Below are positions 60,201 to 62,895 of a stretch of DNA of 64,000 nucleotides, in pieces. Position 1 is the first letter of the stretch. The number at the start of each line of letters is the position of its first letter. The translations under genes and the position numbers were made by a program. Origin of the DNA: Triatoma infestans (taxonomy: Eukaryota > Arthropoda > Insecta > Hemiptera > Reduviidae); contig JAAEAF010000368.1 of the NCBI GenBank assembly GCA_011037195.1, positions 1 through 64,000 of the forward strand. The letters are read 5' to 3'. The notes below the pieces were generated by a model. The model saw nothing but the letters and a program-made list of their open reading frames with translations, made no database searches and was not told the DNA's origin.

Positions 60201-60594
60201 AAATCTTAGGGTGATTCCGCATATCGTTGGCATGCAAGTAAAAATGATTTAATCAAATATATTGTACTTTTATGTCGTGAGTTGGATTTAAGATACTGGC
60301 ATATTCATATTTCCGTAAAACTATATTCTTTTCAAAGCTAATACTTATATATCCATTTTCAGATTTCTGTTTTTAGCACATCTAATACCATAAAATTTCT
60401 TTCTTTTGTAGGCAAATTTTTCTGCCAAAGCTATATATCATTGCCCATGTTATAAAACATCAGCAAGAAGAGGAATACTATCAACAACTGGACATTCAAC
60501 GAATTTTGTTATGTACGTGGAATTGCCTTCTGATAAACTAGAACAACATTGGATTAATCGTGGAGTAGCTCTATTATGTCAGCTTGATGATTAA
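683..60594 (+). CDS. DNAH3: Axonemal dynein heavy chain, inner-arm single-headed type (DNAH3-like), 49 exons, 5' partial
   Basis: This is the ATP-driven motor subunit of an axonemal inner dynein arm, which slides doublet microtubules in motile cilia or sperm flagella. I placed 49 exons by homology plus GT/AG borders. All phases agree and the joined coding length is 9,072 nt (3,023 aa plus stop). Visible in order: linker (residues 1-300), AAA1 Walker A GPAGTGKT (344-351) and Walker B CFDEFNR (394-400), AAA2 P-loop GEPMGGKT (625-632), AAA3 P-loop GPTGTGKS (977-984), AAA4 P-loop GIGGSGRQS (1339-1347; Arg in place of Lys is usual here), coiled-coil stalk with microtubule-binding domain (about 1543-1877), AAA5, AAA6 and a C-terminal domain ending in [10 protein letters not shown]. 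Family members are about 4,000 aa, so the tail lies upstream of the window. Endings such as KTSARRG, LPSD and HWINRG look more like DNAH3 than DNAH7 or DNAH12; that choice rests on remembered family sequences. Exon coordinates are given in the domain entries. Confidence 0.95.
1144..1157 (+). repeat. Left target-site duplication of the RTE element
   Basis: TATACATAAAATGT, identical to 5201-5214. The element begins immediately after it with GGAGTTAGTC. Confidence 0.85.
1653..2414 (+). CDS. LINE ORF1 (nucleic-acid-binding, L1-ORF1-like), intact
   Basis: This 253-aa frame starts with [10 protein letters not shown] and has a heptad-rich N-terminal helix (residues about 5-70, ending [15 protein letters not shown]). 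A compact alpha/beta part follows ([12 protein letters not shown] through IIVGFTTW), then a basic helical segment ([19 protein letters not shown]) and a Lys/Ser-rich tail. The layout of coiled coil, RRM-like fold and C-terminal domain matches L1-type ORF1 proteins, which coat the element RNA. It has no stop or frameshift, unlike ORF2 downstream. The open frame extends three codons upstream without an ATG. Confidence 0.7.
   Translation: MDAHALKSLLQTFKNELKEEMKSEINGELNKFTDNFSTNFKEVFKGMQVTLSNQEKRIDFLEREVRRKNIVIYGIKDEDENRVCLEGKILSLIRNELKINIKDEEIDFIKRLGTSAVNSDRPIIVGFTTWKKKLDILQKKKNLRDTNIYLTEDFPPKILQIRRNLKDELKKARDEGKFAVIEYDKLIIIDKKMNSKKRELSESPEKGKRGNSERLPLDKKNKITDMKRQNSIENFLVERRRSHSLDKSQGSKD
2478..4954 (+). 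pseudogene. LINE ORF2 (endonuclease and reverse transcriptase), frameshifted
   Basis: The APE-type endonuclease begins at about 2646 ([12 protein letters not shown]), with [19 protein letters not shown] and [10 protein letters not shown]. The frame changes near 3137, where it resumes as [18 protein letters not shown]. Near 3635 the endonuclease end joins abruptly to [15 protein letters not shown] and NYRPISL of the reverse transcriptase; the spacing is shorter than in relatives, so an internal deletion is likely. Further shifts fall near 3945 (after LVDFTKAFD) and between 4085 and 4130. The catalytic FADD (about 4205-4216) and the terminal [20 protein letters not shown] and [10 protein letters not shown] blocks lie in the last frame. 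The product could not be made from this copy. Confidence 0.85.
5201..5214 (+). repeat. Right target-site duplication of the RTE element
   Basis: TATACATAAAATGT, identical to 1144-1157, directly after the TTA-repeat tail. Confidence 0.85.
5700..5937 (-). mobile_element. Possible LINE 3' relic, antisense
   Basis: The minus-strand frame contains [23 protein letters not shown] and YFYNSSRR, resembling the C-terminal region of some non-LTR elements. The local sequence is GC-richer than its surroundings. No catalytic motif is present, so this is a weak assignment. The remainder of 5215-6233 shows nothing else recognisable. Confidence 0.3.
7430..8038 (+). mobile_element. Decayed I/Jockey-type LINE 3' fragment
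   Basis: Broken frames include [18 protein letters not shown], then [28 protein letters not shown], the conserved post-RNase H block of I-like non-LTR elements. The end reads [13 protein letters not shown] followed by a stop near 8035. It lies in dynein intron 3 in the sense orientation, 5' truncated, with stops and frame changes. The rest of the intron (8039-8880) is AT-rich and unassigned. Confidence 0.65.
8940..9131 (+). repeat. Dispersed repeat family A, copy abutting exon 4
   Basis: Contains the family core: AAAATCGCAAAACTGG, CTGTTCAGTAAAAAGTGCTC, TTCCGGTTTCC, TTCTTGAAACTCGGAATTTT, and a tail ending about 30 bp before the exon 4 acceptor (9161). Compare the copies at 22150, 27050, 37020, 39930 and 56590. 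Confidence 0.7.
9395..12852 (+). CDS. DNAH3: Dynein exons 5-8: AAA1, the main ATPase site
   Basis: Exons: 9395-9593, 11403-11571, 11647-11840, 12724-12852. Exon 5 carries [10 protein letters not shown] and ends in TPLTDRCYR, the entry to AAA1. Exon 6 carries the Walker A GPAGTGKT (codons at 11449-11472) and [11 protein letters not shown]. Exon 7 carries the Walker B CFDEFNR and ends in FITMNPG. Exon 8 holds [12 protein letters not shown] and [16 protein letters not shown]1 is the site whose hydrolysis drives the power stroke, and every catalytic element visible here is intact. Intron 6 is only 75 nt. Intron 8, following this block, contains BBS1. Confidence 0.94.
9874..9982. repeat. Perfect-looking hairpin, arms about 40 bp
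   Basis: The left arm 9874-9913 (AGTCCATGCTCTCATAACC...) is the reverse complement of 9944-9982 (...GGTTATGAGCATGGACT) with two small differences. A 30-bp AT-rich loop separates them. Confidence 0.85.
10100..10420 (+). repeat. Composite dispersed repeat (family E) with TA microsatellites
   Basis: CCCGCCTGAAAAAATAGGCA followed by TTACTTTACTTTT (10110-10142) recurs exactly at about 58461-58492. AACCGTTTGAACATCCGTCC (about 10247) matches the reverse complement of 38590-38650. TA tracts follow at 10145 and 10438. Confidence 0.5.
10560..10785 (-). mobile_element. tRNA-derived SINE, copy 1
   Basis: The minus strand starts near 10780 with a tRNA-like head: GTTAGCTCAGTGATTGG (A-box-like) and GGTCCCGGGTTCAG (B-box-like). 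The tail contains CTACCCTTAGATTTTCTCTT and ACAGCTCACTCCCCGGTGA. The same tail recurs at 43085-43302 and 18312-18445. Located in dynein intron 5. Confidence 0.7.
10786..11402. other. Dynein intron 5, 3' part with fold-back family piece
   Basis: GGTTGGGTCTGCAATGCTGG (about 11050) resembles the end of the fold-back elements at 39 and 62.6 kb. The following ATCAGTTTGTGATCA and TTATGGGC blocks recur near 28110-28135 and 42085-42110. Otherwise unassigned. Confidence 0.4.
11841..12723. other. Dynein intron 7, no feature seen
   Basis: AT-rich spacer with no frame, repeat or motif that I could match elsewhere in the window. Confidence 0.6.
13390..13404 (+). promoter_or_regulatory. X-box (RFX-factor site) upstream of BBS1
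   Basis: GTTGCTAGGGGCAAC fits the ciliary X-box consensus RYYVYY-N(1-3)-RRNRAC, with half-sites GTTGCT and GGCAAC and a 3-nt spacer. It ends 61 bp before the BBS1 ATG, the usual distance for X-boxes driving BBS and IFT genes. It lies inside the 45-codon upstream extension of the frame, which further argues that this stretch is promoter or 5' UTR rather than coding. Confidence 0.7.
13466..15169 (+). CDS. BBS1: BBS1, BBSome subunit; intronless gene nested in dynein intron 8
   Basis: BBS1 is a core subunit of the BBSome, the coat that carries membrane receptors through the cilium, and binds ARL6/BBS3 through its N-terminal beta-propeller. The 567-codon frame shows the family landmarks in order: [24 protein letters not shown] near the N-terminus, [56 protein letters not shown] propeller end, [16 protein letters not shown] linking to the C-terminal GAE-type domain, [16 protein letters not shown], and a terminal NMPDSAG. 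Human BBS1 is 593 aa, so this copy is full length. The frame opens further upstream at 13331, but those 45 residues have no counterpart; the ATG at 13466 (context acgaaATGg) is preferred. No stop or frameshift interrupts it. BBS1 has many introns in vertebrates, so a single uninterrupted exon suggests a retrogene or wholesale intron loss. It lies on the same strand as the host dynein, between exons 8 and 9. Confidence 0.95.
   Translation: MALEKSNLHNPWIEAFTDLRADLQTFSSCMSLSDLNADNDYKLVVGDFGNGVQIKLKVFKGTLLIIELPLLSQPVAIMCMYTDRSEPRIPGIAVATGSSVLVYRNYRPYFKFTLPSQDCSSLEADVWQEVNNSEQLIQVLKDISMDVGFSNLSSPSQNMLLMEPSLREDFLNHNAHIVVKKQIVIICATTISKYASNDRDVSCAILATESGQLFVMDPETFTLVNEFQLPGICCNLAASGVYLVEYCILMALRNGTLYTLRGNNMRYVTQLMSLPVTTLLWINKIVTACMDHTLTCYNLKGRKYWSVTLPSHPLHMTDIPLVSFALHLLAISLGNGSVHFYNGANVVYIITNQEPIYSMIFGKYGQEEHALITVTCNGALDVKLLRRTAQFKNEIINNQVAPKPHDIKFLVPKKSKLFLEQSLRERQKCREMHTWFHRSWMGLRVLTSEAYVNALYNSSITNNESLKMIVEVVGLGPRMKMRIILQNISQNIIPIDLKLTFIYDNKLYIIHEPIIKVPLMVKGVNYILETLITCKMPVAGTIKVLVISSIVLLSTSVNMPDSAGILD
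15194..15269 (+). terminator. BBS1 3' end: A13 tract and AATAAA
   Basis: A run of 13 A begins 25 bases after the BBS1 stop (15194-15206), and an AATAAA stands at 15264-15269. The AATAAA is a plausible poly(A) signal for a short 3' UTR. The A13 run could be an old retroposition tail or chance in AT-rich DNA; no clear target-site duplication brackets the gene. Confidence 0.45.
15865..21811 (+). CDS. DNAH3: Dynein exons 9-13: end of AAA1 and AAA2
   Basis: Exons: 15865-16066, 16264-16494, 16700-16850, 20329-20489, 21536-21811. Exon 9 resumes codon 2/3 after the BBS1-bearing intron with [16 protein letters not shown]. Exon 10 contains [13 protein letters not shown] and the AAA2 P-loop GEPMGGKT. 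Exon 11 contains [12 protein letters not shown] and VSHEWSDG. Exon 12 contains the near-invariant [21 protein letters not shown] block. Exon 13 contains [22 protein letters not shown]2 binds nucleotide without fast hydrolysis in this family. Exons 11, 12 and 13 all follow unusual AAG acceptors. Confidence 0.94.
16851..18129. other. Dynein intron 11, 5' part, unassigned
   Basis: No protein-like frame with recognisable content. Some GC-richer stretches (17100-17320) may be old repeat. Confidence 0.4.
18130..18143 (+). promoter_or_regulatory. Canonical X-box in dynein intron 11
   Basis: GTTGTCATAGCAAC is a near-perfect X-box palindrome (consensus GTTGCCATGGCAAC; the two differences are transitions allowed by RYYVYY-N2-RRNRAC). 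No recognisable ciliary gene follows it: the next 170 bp have a short open stretch of unknown identity, then a SINE fragment. It may be an intronic enhancer or alternative promoter for the dynein, or chance. Confidence 0.5.
18312..18445 (+). mobile_element. SINE fragment, copy 3 (head missing)
   Basis: The plus strand reads CCCTTAGAGTTTCTCTCC, then TAGGAGCCTCTACAGCTCAC and a run ending near AGAAGGCTTCGAGG, in the same order as the SINE bodies at 10560 and 43085. The tRNA-like head is absent. Confidence 0.65.
18605..20150 (-). mobile_element. 5'-truncated LINE in antisense, reverse-transcriptase thumb to 3' end
   Basis: Read on the minus strand: [17 protein letters not shown] (about 20145), a frame change, then [47 protein letters not shown], and the long frame 19878-19156 with [15 protein letters not shown] and [18 protein letters not shown]. 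After one more break comes a C-terminal Cys/His block ([17 protein letters not shown], 19134-18922). The 3' end closes in a TTATTATTA tract at about 18605. It belongs to an I/Jockey-like group and is related to the relic at 56930-58130. Confidence 0.8.
20640..21350. other. GC- and CpG-rich stretch in dynein intron 12
   Basis: The base composition changes sharply: many CG dinucleotides (GGCGCGTTCGCGCC near 20758-20771, TTACGCGTGTACAC near 21262) and pyrimidine-rich text. Three overlapping short plus-strand frames exist but none looks like a known protein. It could be the 5' region of a truncated retroelement or imported DNA. Confidence 0.45.
22150..22900 (+). repeat. Family A tandem run, about three units of 290-302 bp
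   Basis: The core CTTCCGGT (CTTTCGGT in the last unit) recurs at 22296, 22586 and 22888. It is flanked each time by ATTTTCTTGAAACTTGGAATTT-like, CCCCACCCCTCCCC-like and AAAAGTTGTAGCACTTT blocks. Unit lengths are 290 and 302 bp. The array lies in dynein intron 13. Confidence 0.75.
22950..23095 (+). repeat. Dispersed repeat family D, copy 1
   Basis: TTTTTGGCCTCAGGGGACCCC, AAACGCGATATCAAAAATT and TGACATTATTACT match in order TTTTTCGGACTCAGGGGACC, AACTCGATATAGAAAATT and TGACACGATCGCAAAAGT at 53465-53540. It follows the family A tandem run directly, so A and D may be parts of one element. Confidence 0.55.
23742..23812 (+). pseudogene. Decayed duplicate of dynein exon 14 (3' half) with donor
   Basis: Bases from about 23750 repeat the end of exon 14 (24273-24330), including CGCCTTGTCATTTTCTG versus TGCCTTGTAATTTTCTG and the junction GATTGGTAAAT. 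The following intron bases also match to about 23950 versus 24486 (for example TACCTAGGTAATTTGT and GCACAAATTTTCGGC). A one-base deletion after TTTTCTG shifts the frame, so it cannot replace exon 14 in phase. Confidence 0.7.
24207..29119 (+). CDS. DNAH3: Dynein exons 14-19: AAA3
   Basis: Exons: 24207-24330, 26004-26218, 26302-26540, 26628-26811, 28627-28812, 28893-29119. Exon 14 is weakly conserved ([13 protein letters not shown], then [17 protein letters not shown]) but matches the hydrophobic helix found here in relatives and keeps phase. Exon 16 holds the AAA3 P-loop GPTGTGKS and [13 protein letters not shown]. Exon 17 holds [11 protein letters not shown] and [12 protein letters not shown]. 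Exon 18 holds MVPPGGGSN, and exon 19 holds [16 protein letters not shown]3 is the regulatory nucleotide site of the ring. A decayed duplicate of the 3' half of exon 14 lies 0.5 kb upstream of it. Confidence 0.93.
24759..24930. repeat. Fold-back element, about 170 bp
   Basis: The arm 24768-24794 (GTTGAGACCGCGTGAGTGG...) is the reverse complement of 24894-24920 with two mismatches. Pairing continues outward (GGTTTCCGG / GCGGAAACTC) and, more weakly, inward to near 24850. It sits in dynein intron 14 and resembles a MITE. Confidence 0.75.
24931..26003. other. Dynein intron 14 remainder, unassigned
   Basis: AT-rich. A short block near 25215-25250 (GAGAGGATCAATTGCAACAA) resembles 23702-23725. Nothing else recognised. 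Confidence 0.4.
27050..27545 (-). repeat. Family A, two degenerate units, inverted
   Basis: Reverse-complement family A blocks: ACCAGAAGTGCGACTC (27386-27401), TTTATCGAAAACGCTGCAACG and CATTTGAAGCATTTTTTCGG. Located in dynein intron 17. Confidence 0.6.
27546..28626. other. Dynein intron 17, 3' part, repeat debris
   Basis: GTCCACAGGGCTGGAAAACATC (about 28067), GCATCATTTTGTGATAATCC and GAAACCGG (about 28230) are degenerate pieces of the fold-back repeat families. No gene. Confidence 0.4.
29120..30865. other. Dynein intron 19, unassigned
   Basis: The open frame at 30304-30582 has no recognisable content and starts without a promising ATG context. Poly-A runs at 30358 and 30610 hint at repeat remains. 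No gene supported. Confidence 0.4.
30866..33476 (+). CDS. DNAH3: Dynein exons 20-24: AAA4
   Basis: Exons: 30866-31043, 31720-31956, 32769-33008, 33087-33247, 33336-33476. Exon 21 carries [20 protein letters not shown] and the AAA4 P-loop GIGGSGRQS. Exon 22 carries [20 protein letters not shown] and [10 protein letters not shown]. Exon 23 carries [20 protein letters not shown] and CCTIDW. The Lys-to-Arg change in the P-loop is normal for axonemal heavy chains. Exon 22 ends at AGT followed by GTAAGT. Introns 22 and 23 are 78 and 88 nt. Confidence 0.94.
31296..31335. repeat. Small hairpin with 12-bp arms
   Basis: CAAAACACTTAG (31296-31307) and CTAAGTGTTTTG (31324-31335) pair perfectly across a 16-nt loop, in dynein intron 20. 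No T-run follows and no function is evident. Confidence 0.6.
31957..32768. other. Dynein intron 21, nothing recognised
   Basis: AT-rich spacer with no matching repeat or protein-like frame. Confidence 0.5.
33764..38949 (+). CDS. DNAH3: Dynein exons 25-30: stalk coiled coil and microtubule-binding domain
   Basis: Exons: 33764-33926, 34000-34122, 36225-36416, 36621-36814, 37808-38015, 38829-38949. Exon 25 opens with [17 protein letters not shown]. Exons 25-27 supply the first helix of the stalk, rich in Glu, Lys and Ala. Exons 27-29 supply the tip: [13 protein letters not shown], then [34 protein letters not shown], and [18 protein letters not shown]. Exons 29-30 supply the returning helix, ending in [10 protein letters not shown]. 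The tip makes the ATP-sensitive contact with tubulin. Exon 28 must end at 36814; reading on runs into a stop within nine codons. Exons 26, 28 and 30 all begin with GTA. Confidence 0.93.
34200..35150 (+). mobile_element. LINE 3' fragment with RNase H remnant
   Basis: In dynein intron 26, the sense strand reads through degraded RNase H ([22 protein letters not shown], then [18 protein letters not shown]) into the C-terminal block [30 protein letters not shown] and [19 protein letters not shown]. The remains have at least three frame changes. The 3' UTR includes GTGCAGTGGGCCCC near 35083, common in insect non-LTR tails. Most of this stretch is clearly more GC-rich than the intron around it. Confidence 0.75.
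35393..35471 (+). repeat. 30-bp tandem repeat, 2.6 copies
   Basis: The unit begins ACAAGCAGATAACAGTATCC and restarts exactly at 35393, 35423 and 35453. The third copy breaks off after AACAGTAGG. Located in dynein intron 26, downstream of the LINE fragment. Confidence 0.9.
36422..36550 (+). repeat. Local direct repeats in intron 27
   Basis: TATTGCTCTTATTATAATAT recurs at about 36425 and 36517, with partial copies (AGTATATTGCT) between, in an otherwise plain AT-rich intron. Confidence 0.6.
37020..37190 (-). repeat. Family A fragment, inverted
   Basis: AAACCGGAAGTACGCC followed by GCAACTTTTTGGAAAACG is the reverse complement of the family A core. Located in dynein intron 28. Confidence 0.55.
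38550..38690 (-). repeat. Family E copy, inverted
   Basis: TTCGGCTGGACGGATTTTCA then GCACCGTTTGATACAG is the reverse complement of family E at about 10240-10380. A TA tract follows. Located in dynein intron 29. Confidence 0.45.
38985..39632. repeat. Large fold-back element, about 620-650 bp
   Basis: The left half (from GTGAGATTTTAAACCGTC) and right half (ending CGGCGAATAAAATCACAG and CAGCATTGCGGACCCAACC) are reverse complements with moderate divergence across almost their whole length. Paired blocks include CGGTTTCGGGTTTTTATCC / TAAAAATCCGAAACCGG, AATGATTATAAATTATGATT / AATCATAATTTATAATCATT, and CAAGGC / GCCTTG at the centre (about 39299-39322). Confidence 0.8.
39930..40225 (+). repeat. Family A copy
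   Basis: GTCGTATTTCCGGTAAAC, GATTTTCTTTAAACCGGAAT, TTTCCAGGAAAAATGTTTCA and CTATTCAGTAAAGT occur in family order, after a TA microsatellite. Located in dynein intron 30. Confidence 0.65.
40825..45579 (+). CDS. DNAH3: Dynein exons 31-37: AAA5, strut and start of AAA6
   Basis: Exons: 40825-40964, 41425-41626, 41714-41872, 43453-43601, 43683-43919, 45123-45314, 45418-45579. Exon 31 completes [10 protein letters not shown] and carries [17 protein letters not shown]. Exon 32 carries [17 protein letters not shown] and [11 protein letters not shown]. Exon 33 carries [13 protein letters not shown]. Exon 34 carries [17 protein letters not shown]. Exon 35 carries [18 protein letters not shown] followed by the charged strut (buttress) helix. 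Exon 36 carries [20 protein letters not shown], and exon 37 carries [20 protein letters not shown]5 and AAA6 do not hydrolyse ATP. Exons 31, 32 and 35 follow AAG acceptors. Confidence 0.94.
41873..43084. other. Dynein intron 33, 5' part
   Basis: A C-run and CA microsatellite occur at 41890-41917. GCATCATTTTGTGATCATAG (about 42070) and GGGCTTTCGGCC belong to the fold-back repeat debris. No gene. Confidence 0.4.
43085..43302 (-). mobile_element. tRNA-Ala-like SINE, copy 2
   Basis: Best-preserved copy. The minus-strand head from about 43302 has the A box TCTCAATGGTAGAGCG (43276-43291), an anticodon loop CTAGCAT (AGC, Ala) and the B box GGTTCAAATCC (43240-43250). It is followed by the shared SINE body (CCTTAGATTTTCTC, TAGGAGCCTTTACAGCTCAC). 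The acceptor stem does not pair, so it is not a tRNA gene. Located in dynein intron 33. Confidence 0.75.
43920..45122. other. Dynein intron 35, nothing recognised
   Basis: AT-rich. The small open frames carry no known content. Confidence 0.5.
45656..49974 (+). CDS. DNAH3: Dynein exons 38-44: AAA6 and start of C-terminal domain
   Basis: Exons: 45656-45792, 45901-46075, 46595-46801, 46876-47083, 48278-48528, 48610-48767, 49815-49974. Landmarks: [20 protein letters not shown] (exon 38), [18 protein letters not shown] (39), [20 protein letters not shown] and SLGQGQ (40), [15 protein letters not shown] and [18 protein letters not shown] (41), [17 protein letters not shown] and [15 protein letters not shown] (42), [19 protein letters not shown] (43), and [11 protein letters not shown] (44). 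These are among the best-conserved dynein strings. Exon 43 ends at 48767 in phase 2, which gives an Asn-Tyr join to exon 44. Confidence 0.95.
48031..48066 (+). other. Hammerhead-like motif
   Basis: CTGAAGA (48032-48038) then GACCGACCTTATTAGATC and GAAA (48058-48061). GACC and GATC would pair with one change. The rest of intron 41 (47084-48277) shows nothing else. Confidence 0.3.
48768..49814. other. Dynein intron 43, possible LINE 3' tail
   Basis: TATATCCCGGCACCGCAGCC then CATCATAGGCTTATTGTGCC (49100-49140) resembles 3' UTR text of some insect non-LTR elements. A GC-richer block with GGCGGGCG and TACGCCGCG follows at 49230-49260. No coding motif is present. Confidence 0.3.
50185..50340 (+). 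repeat. Dispersed repeat family C, copy 1
   Basis: Shared order with 58285-58435: CCGTGACTTCAGCCATTCT, GTCGCGCCCAGTGTA, TGGATATCCAGGGGG, CACGTGAGAACAATCTC and GCGAAC. Located in dynein intron 44. Confidence 0.65.
50700..51740 (-). mobile_element. Decayed Jockey/I-type LINE, endonuclease to early reverse transcriptase, antisense
   Basis: The minus strand from 51722 reads [21 protein letters not shown], an endonuclease GGVAIYV-type block. It continues with DHYPIINKT and [41 protein letters not shown], the linker typical of Jockey-like elements. Shorter frames toward 50700 resemble the start of a reverse transcriptase. Many stops interrupt it. It occupies much of dynein intron 44. Confidence 0.55.
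52251..60594 (+). CDS. DNAH3: Dynein exons 45-49: C-terminal domain and stop
   Basis: Exons: 52251-52439, 54499-54707, 55470-55680, 58814-58927, 60412-60594 (stop TAA 60592-60594). Landmarks: [11 protein letters not shown] (45), [20 protein letters not shown] (46), [20 protein letters not shown] (47), [12 protein letters not shown] and [18 protein letters not shown] (48), and [20 protein letters not shown] then [15 protein letters not shown] (49). The C-terminal domain caps the ring and is of full family length, so the 3' end of the gene is complete. An ATTAAA lies at 60601-60606, too close to the stop to be convincing as the poly(A) signal; no clear AATAAA follows nearby. Confidence 0.95.
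52740..52960 (+). mobile_element. Jockey-type reverse-transcriptase fragment
   Basis: A plus-strand frame reads [20 protein letters not shown] and then [17 protein letters not shown]. These are degenerate versions of the PQGSxLSPxL and FADDTAILS motifs of Jockey elements, with the catalytic ADD mutated to TDD. It is a short relic inside dynein intron 45. Confidence 0.6.
53460..53545 (+). repeat. Dispersed repeat family D, copy 2
   Basis: See the copy at 22950-23095. It sits after CA and GA microsatellites (53400-53445) in dynein intron 45. Confidence 0.55.
55009..55390 (+). repeat. 192-bp tandem duplication in dynein intron 46
   Basis: Two direct copies start with GCGTCCTATCTTTT at 55009 and 55201 and run almost identically to TAAGGTTAAC near 55190 and 55382. 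Each copy ends with a good polypyrimidine tract and acceptor-like TTTTTCTTTGTAG. High identity suggests a young duplication. Confidence 0.85.
56590..56920 (+). repeat. Family A copy
   Basis: AGAACTTCCGGTCAACTG, CTTCAATTTCGGAATTTTGG and a C-run (ACCCCCCCCCC-like near 56811) followed by TGTCAAATAAAATTTGCAGG match the family order. Located in dynein intron 47 next to the antisense LINE relic. Confidence 0.65.
56930..58130 (-). mobile_element. Badly decayed LINE 3' fragment, antisense
   Basis: Minus-strand pieces across several frames: [29 protein letters not shown] (equivalent to [13 protein letters not shown] of the better copy), [17 protein letters not shown], and [28 protein letters not shown] split by stops. 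Block order and wording match the element at 18605-20150, so this is an older, diverged relative. Confidence 0.55.
58165..58435 (+). repeat. Dispersed repeat family C, copy 2, preceded by a family D piece
   Basis: Family C blocks at 58300-58425: GACTTCGGCATTCCAGCC, TGGATATCCAGGGGGCACG and CAATCTCAGTCGCGAAC. Immediately upstream, CTTCGGACTCGGGTGACC and AAACTCGATACGATAG match family D pieces near 22980-23090 and 53465-53540. Confidence 0.6.
58928..60411. other. Dynein intron 48, nothing recognised
   Basis: No repeat match or protein-like frame was found. Confidence 0.5.
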
Positions 60595-61599
60595 TATTCA
60601 ATTAAAAAGATTATTATCAAATGTACATATAATAATTTTTACCTTTTTTTCTTTAATTTTTTTTTTTATATATATAAATTACAATGTTTTCGATGAAGCT
60701 TTAAATCTCCAATGCTGGCTATAACTAGGACTGTCTATCTTAGCTGCTTTTTTTTTCCTTTTACCGAATTGTTTCTAGCCATTCGCCGATTACAGTGAAC
60801 ACTTGACTGTAATATTACTAAATCCATCATAAGATGAGCGAACAGCCGAAAGTGATCAATGAAACAAGAATCATTCCAGATAGATAGAATTTCAGATATT
60901 TCCTCTCTACATTTATTTCTAAAGATTTCTCATTTTTTCATTACCAGAAATATTATAAAAAGAAGAATGAAAAATAAACACTACAAAAAACTGAATGAAT
61001 ACAGATCTGATTTATCATGTTATAGGAAGACAATATTGGTTTAGTGATCACTCATTTACAAGGTTTAGTGATCAAATTTTAAAAGAGTAAATTACGACTC
61101 ACTATTTTGAACGTTCACTGCCCGATATACCGGACCCTAAGTTGCTAGGAACAGCAGGTTTACTTCAGATTAGTACTGTATGGAATTATAGTTAATTGAC
61201 ATAAGTAAATATCAAATGAATTTTCTCGTGAAGCAATATGGCAGAAGAATTTCTTTGAGCATTTTAGGTGGCCTATCAGTTGATCACCATTTTGTTTCAA
61301 ATTTAGGATATACTTTTCAATACAAATCCATTCAAATCTAATACTTAAGTATAGTTTTATTTACTTCAAAACTTTTTCTTAATCTAGTTTTTGTCTAAAA
61401 AAAAACTAATGCCATAAATACAATGATTATGATTTCCAAAAAAATAAAGGCAACGGCAGATTTTTTCTCTTTCCAATAGTTATCGCAAATACTCGTTAAA
61501 GGAAGGACCAGTAAAAAAAAAGTTTAGTTTTTAAACAAGCTAAAAAATTAATTGGCTGGGGCCAAAGAAGAAACTTTTTATTTTTTAAAAAAGTTTATT

Positions 61600-61635
61600 C
61601 GACGTTTCGGACACCTTTGGTGAACTTCCTCAGGA
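61600..61635 (-). other. Hammerhead-like motif, minus strand
   Basis: The minus strand reads CTGAGGA (61633-61627), a CACC-AAA-GGTG hairpin, then GAAAC (61608-61604). Same order of elements as 397-438 and 48031-48066. Confidence 0.35.
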
Positions 61636-62654
61636 AGAATGGAGGGTTACATGTAATTTGTTTGCTGAACAGATTTTGAAAAATAACCAGTAAATCTGTT
61701 TTTACGGCATCACAAGATGGTTTCATAAATTATTGTTCTTTATTATTATGGCTTTTTTTTTTTTTAATTTATTGAAATAGTTGAAGTCATAACTACTGAG
61801 TCCAGTAGAAATATTTATCATTACTAAATTCAATAATACCAGTGAACTTAAAATATATAAAATTCAACAGAATGAACAGTAATTTAACGAAACGAAACAT
61901 ATATGCATTTTATGTATTATTTTGAGCAAAAAAAGAACTAGTCTCTGTTTACAAAAATTTTCTTAGTTTCAAAGAATTAATTAAAAACTTATAAATTAAA
62001 ACTTGTCTAATTGTTTATAATTAATAAAGAGGAAACATAATTTACTTTCTACTAACTTAAGTACTTTTCTCTGTAGTATTTATAAAAAAGGCATTTCAAG
62101 AAAAAGTTTTATAAAGGTCCTTTTTTCGCACTACACAGTTTTTATTTCATCAATACCTAAGATATATTTATTTTTCTTTATATAGAATGATTGTGAAAAG
62201 GAGGAACTGATTCGAATTTTACTAATTAAATGGCATTTATTGAACGGTATTTTATACATTTAGTGTTAAATATATGTGGTGGTACATAAATCGTCTATTT
62301 TTATGTAATAGAAAGCTCGAGTTTATTACCCTTACATAGCCTGCATGAAATAAAGATAATTCATATGTTTAAATAATTTGGCTCAAAGTTTTCCTTTAGT
62401 AATTGGATCTTGTTCTGCCCATAGGCATGATTGGAAAACCTAAATTTAACAGAAGATTATAATTATGTAGTTGAGTTAAACTTAATATTAGATTCTTGAT
62501 CATTAGTTTTTTTTAAACAAATTTTGGTATATCGTTATCAGGCATCATTTTGCGATATGCCCCCAACAGCGCTAGATGAAGTGATTGCTTTGATCCTAAC
62601 CTAAGTAGCCAGTTTAATAAAGGAGAGTTCAAAATAACAATTTTTAAATATCTG

Positions 62655-62895
62655 TTGAAATGTGGGTGAGTCCGCAATGCTGGATAACATCTGGTATTTT
62701 ATCCGTCGTAGCATGCATATTAATTTTGTCCCTGGCAGGTTTCGGGTTTTCATCCACCGTCAAAGCAAATTCACTAAGTTCGTGTAGAGAGTTCACTTCA
62801 ATGTAATGTTTCTGCCGATGGAAGAAAATCCGAAACCGGTCAGGAACAAAATCAATATGCATGCTATGACGGATAAAATACCAGATTTTAAATAT
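62655..62895. repeat. Related fold-back element, shorter
   Basis: The left arm (GTCCGCAATGCTGG, CTGGTATTTTATCCGTCGTA, GGTTTCGGGTTTTCATCC) pairs with the right arm (GAAAATCCGAAACCGGTC, GCTATGACGGATAAAATACC). The end sequence GTCCGCAATGCTGG is the reverse complement of the right end of the 39-kb element, so both belong to one family with different internal lengths. Confidence 0.75.
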
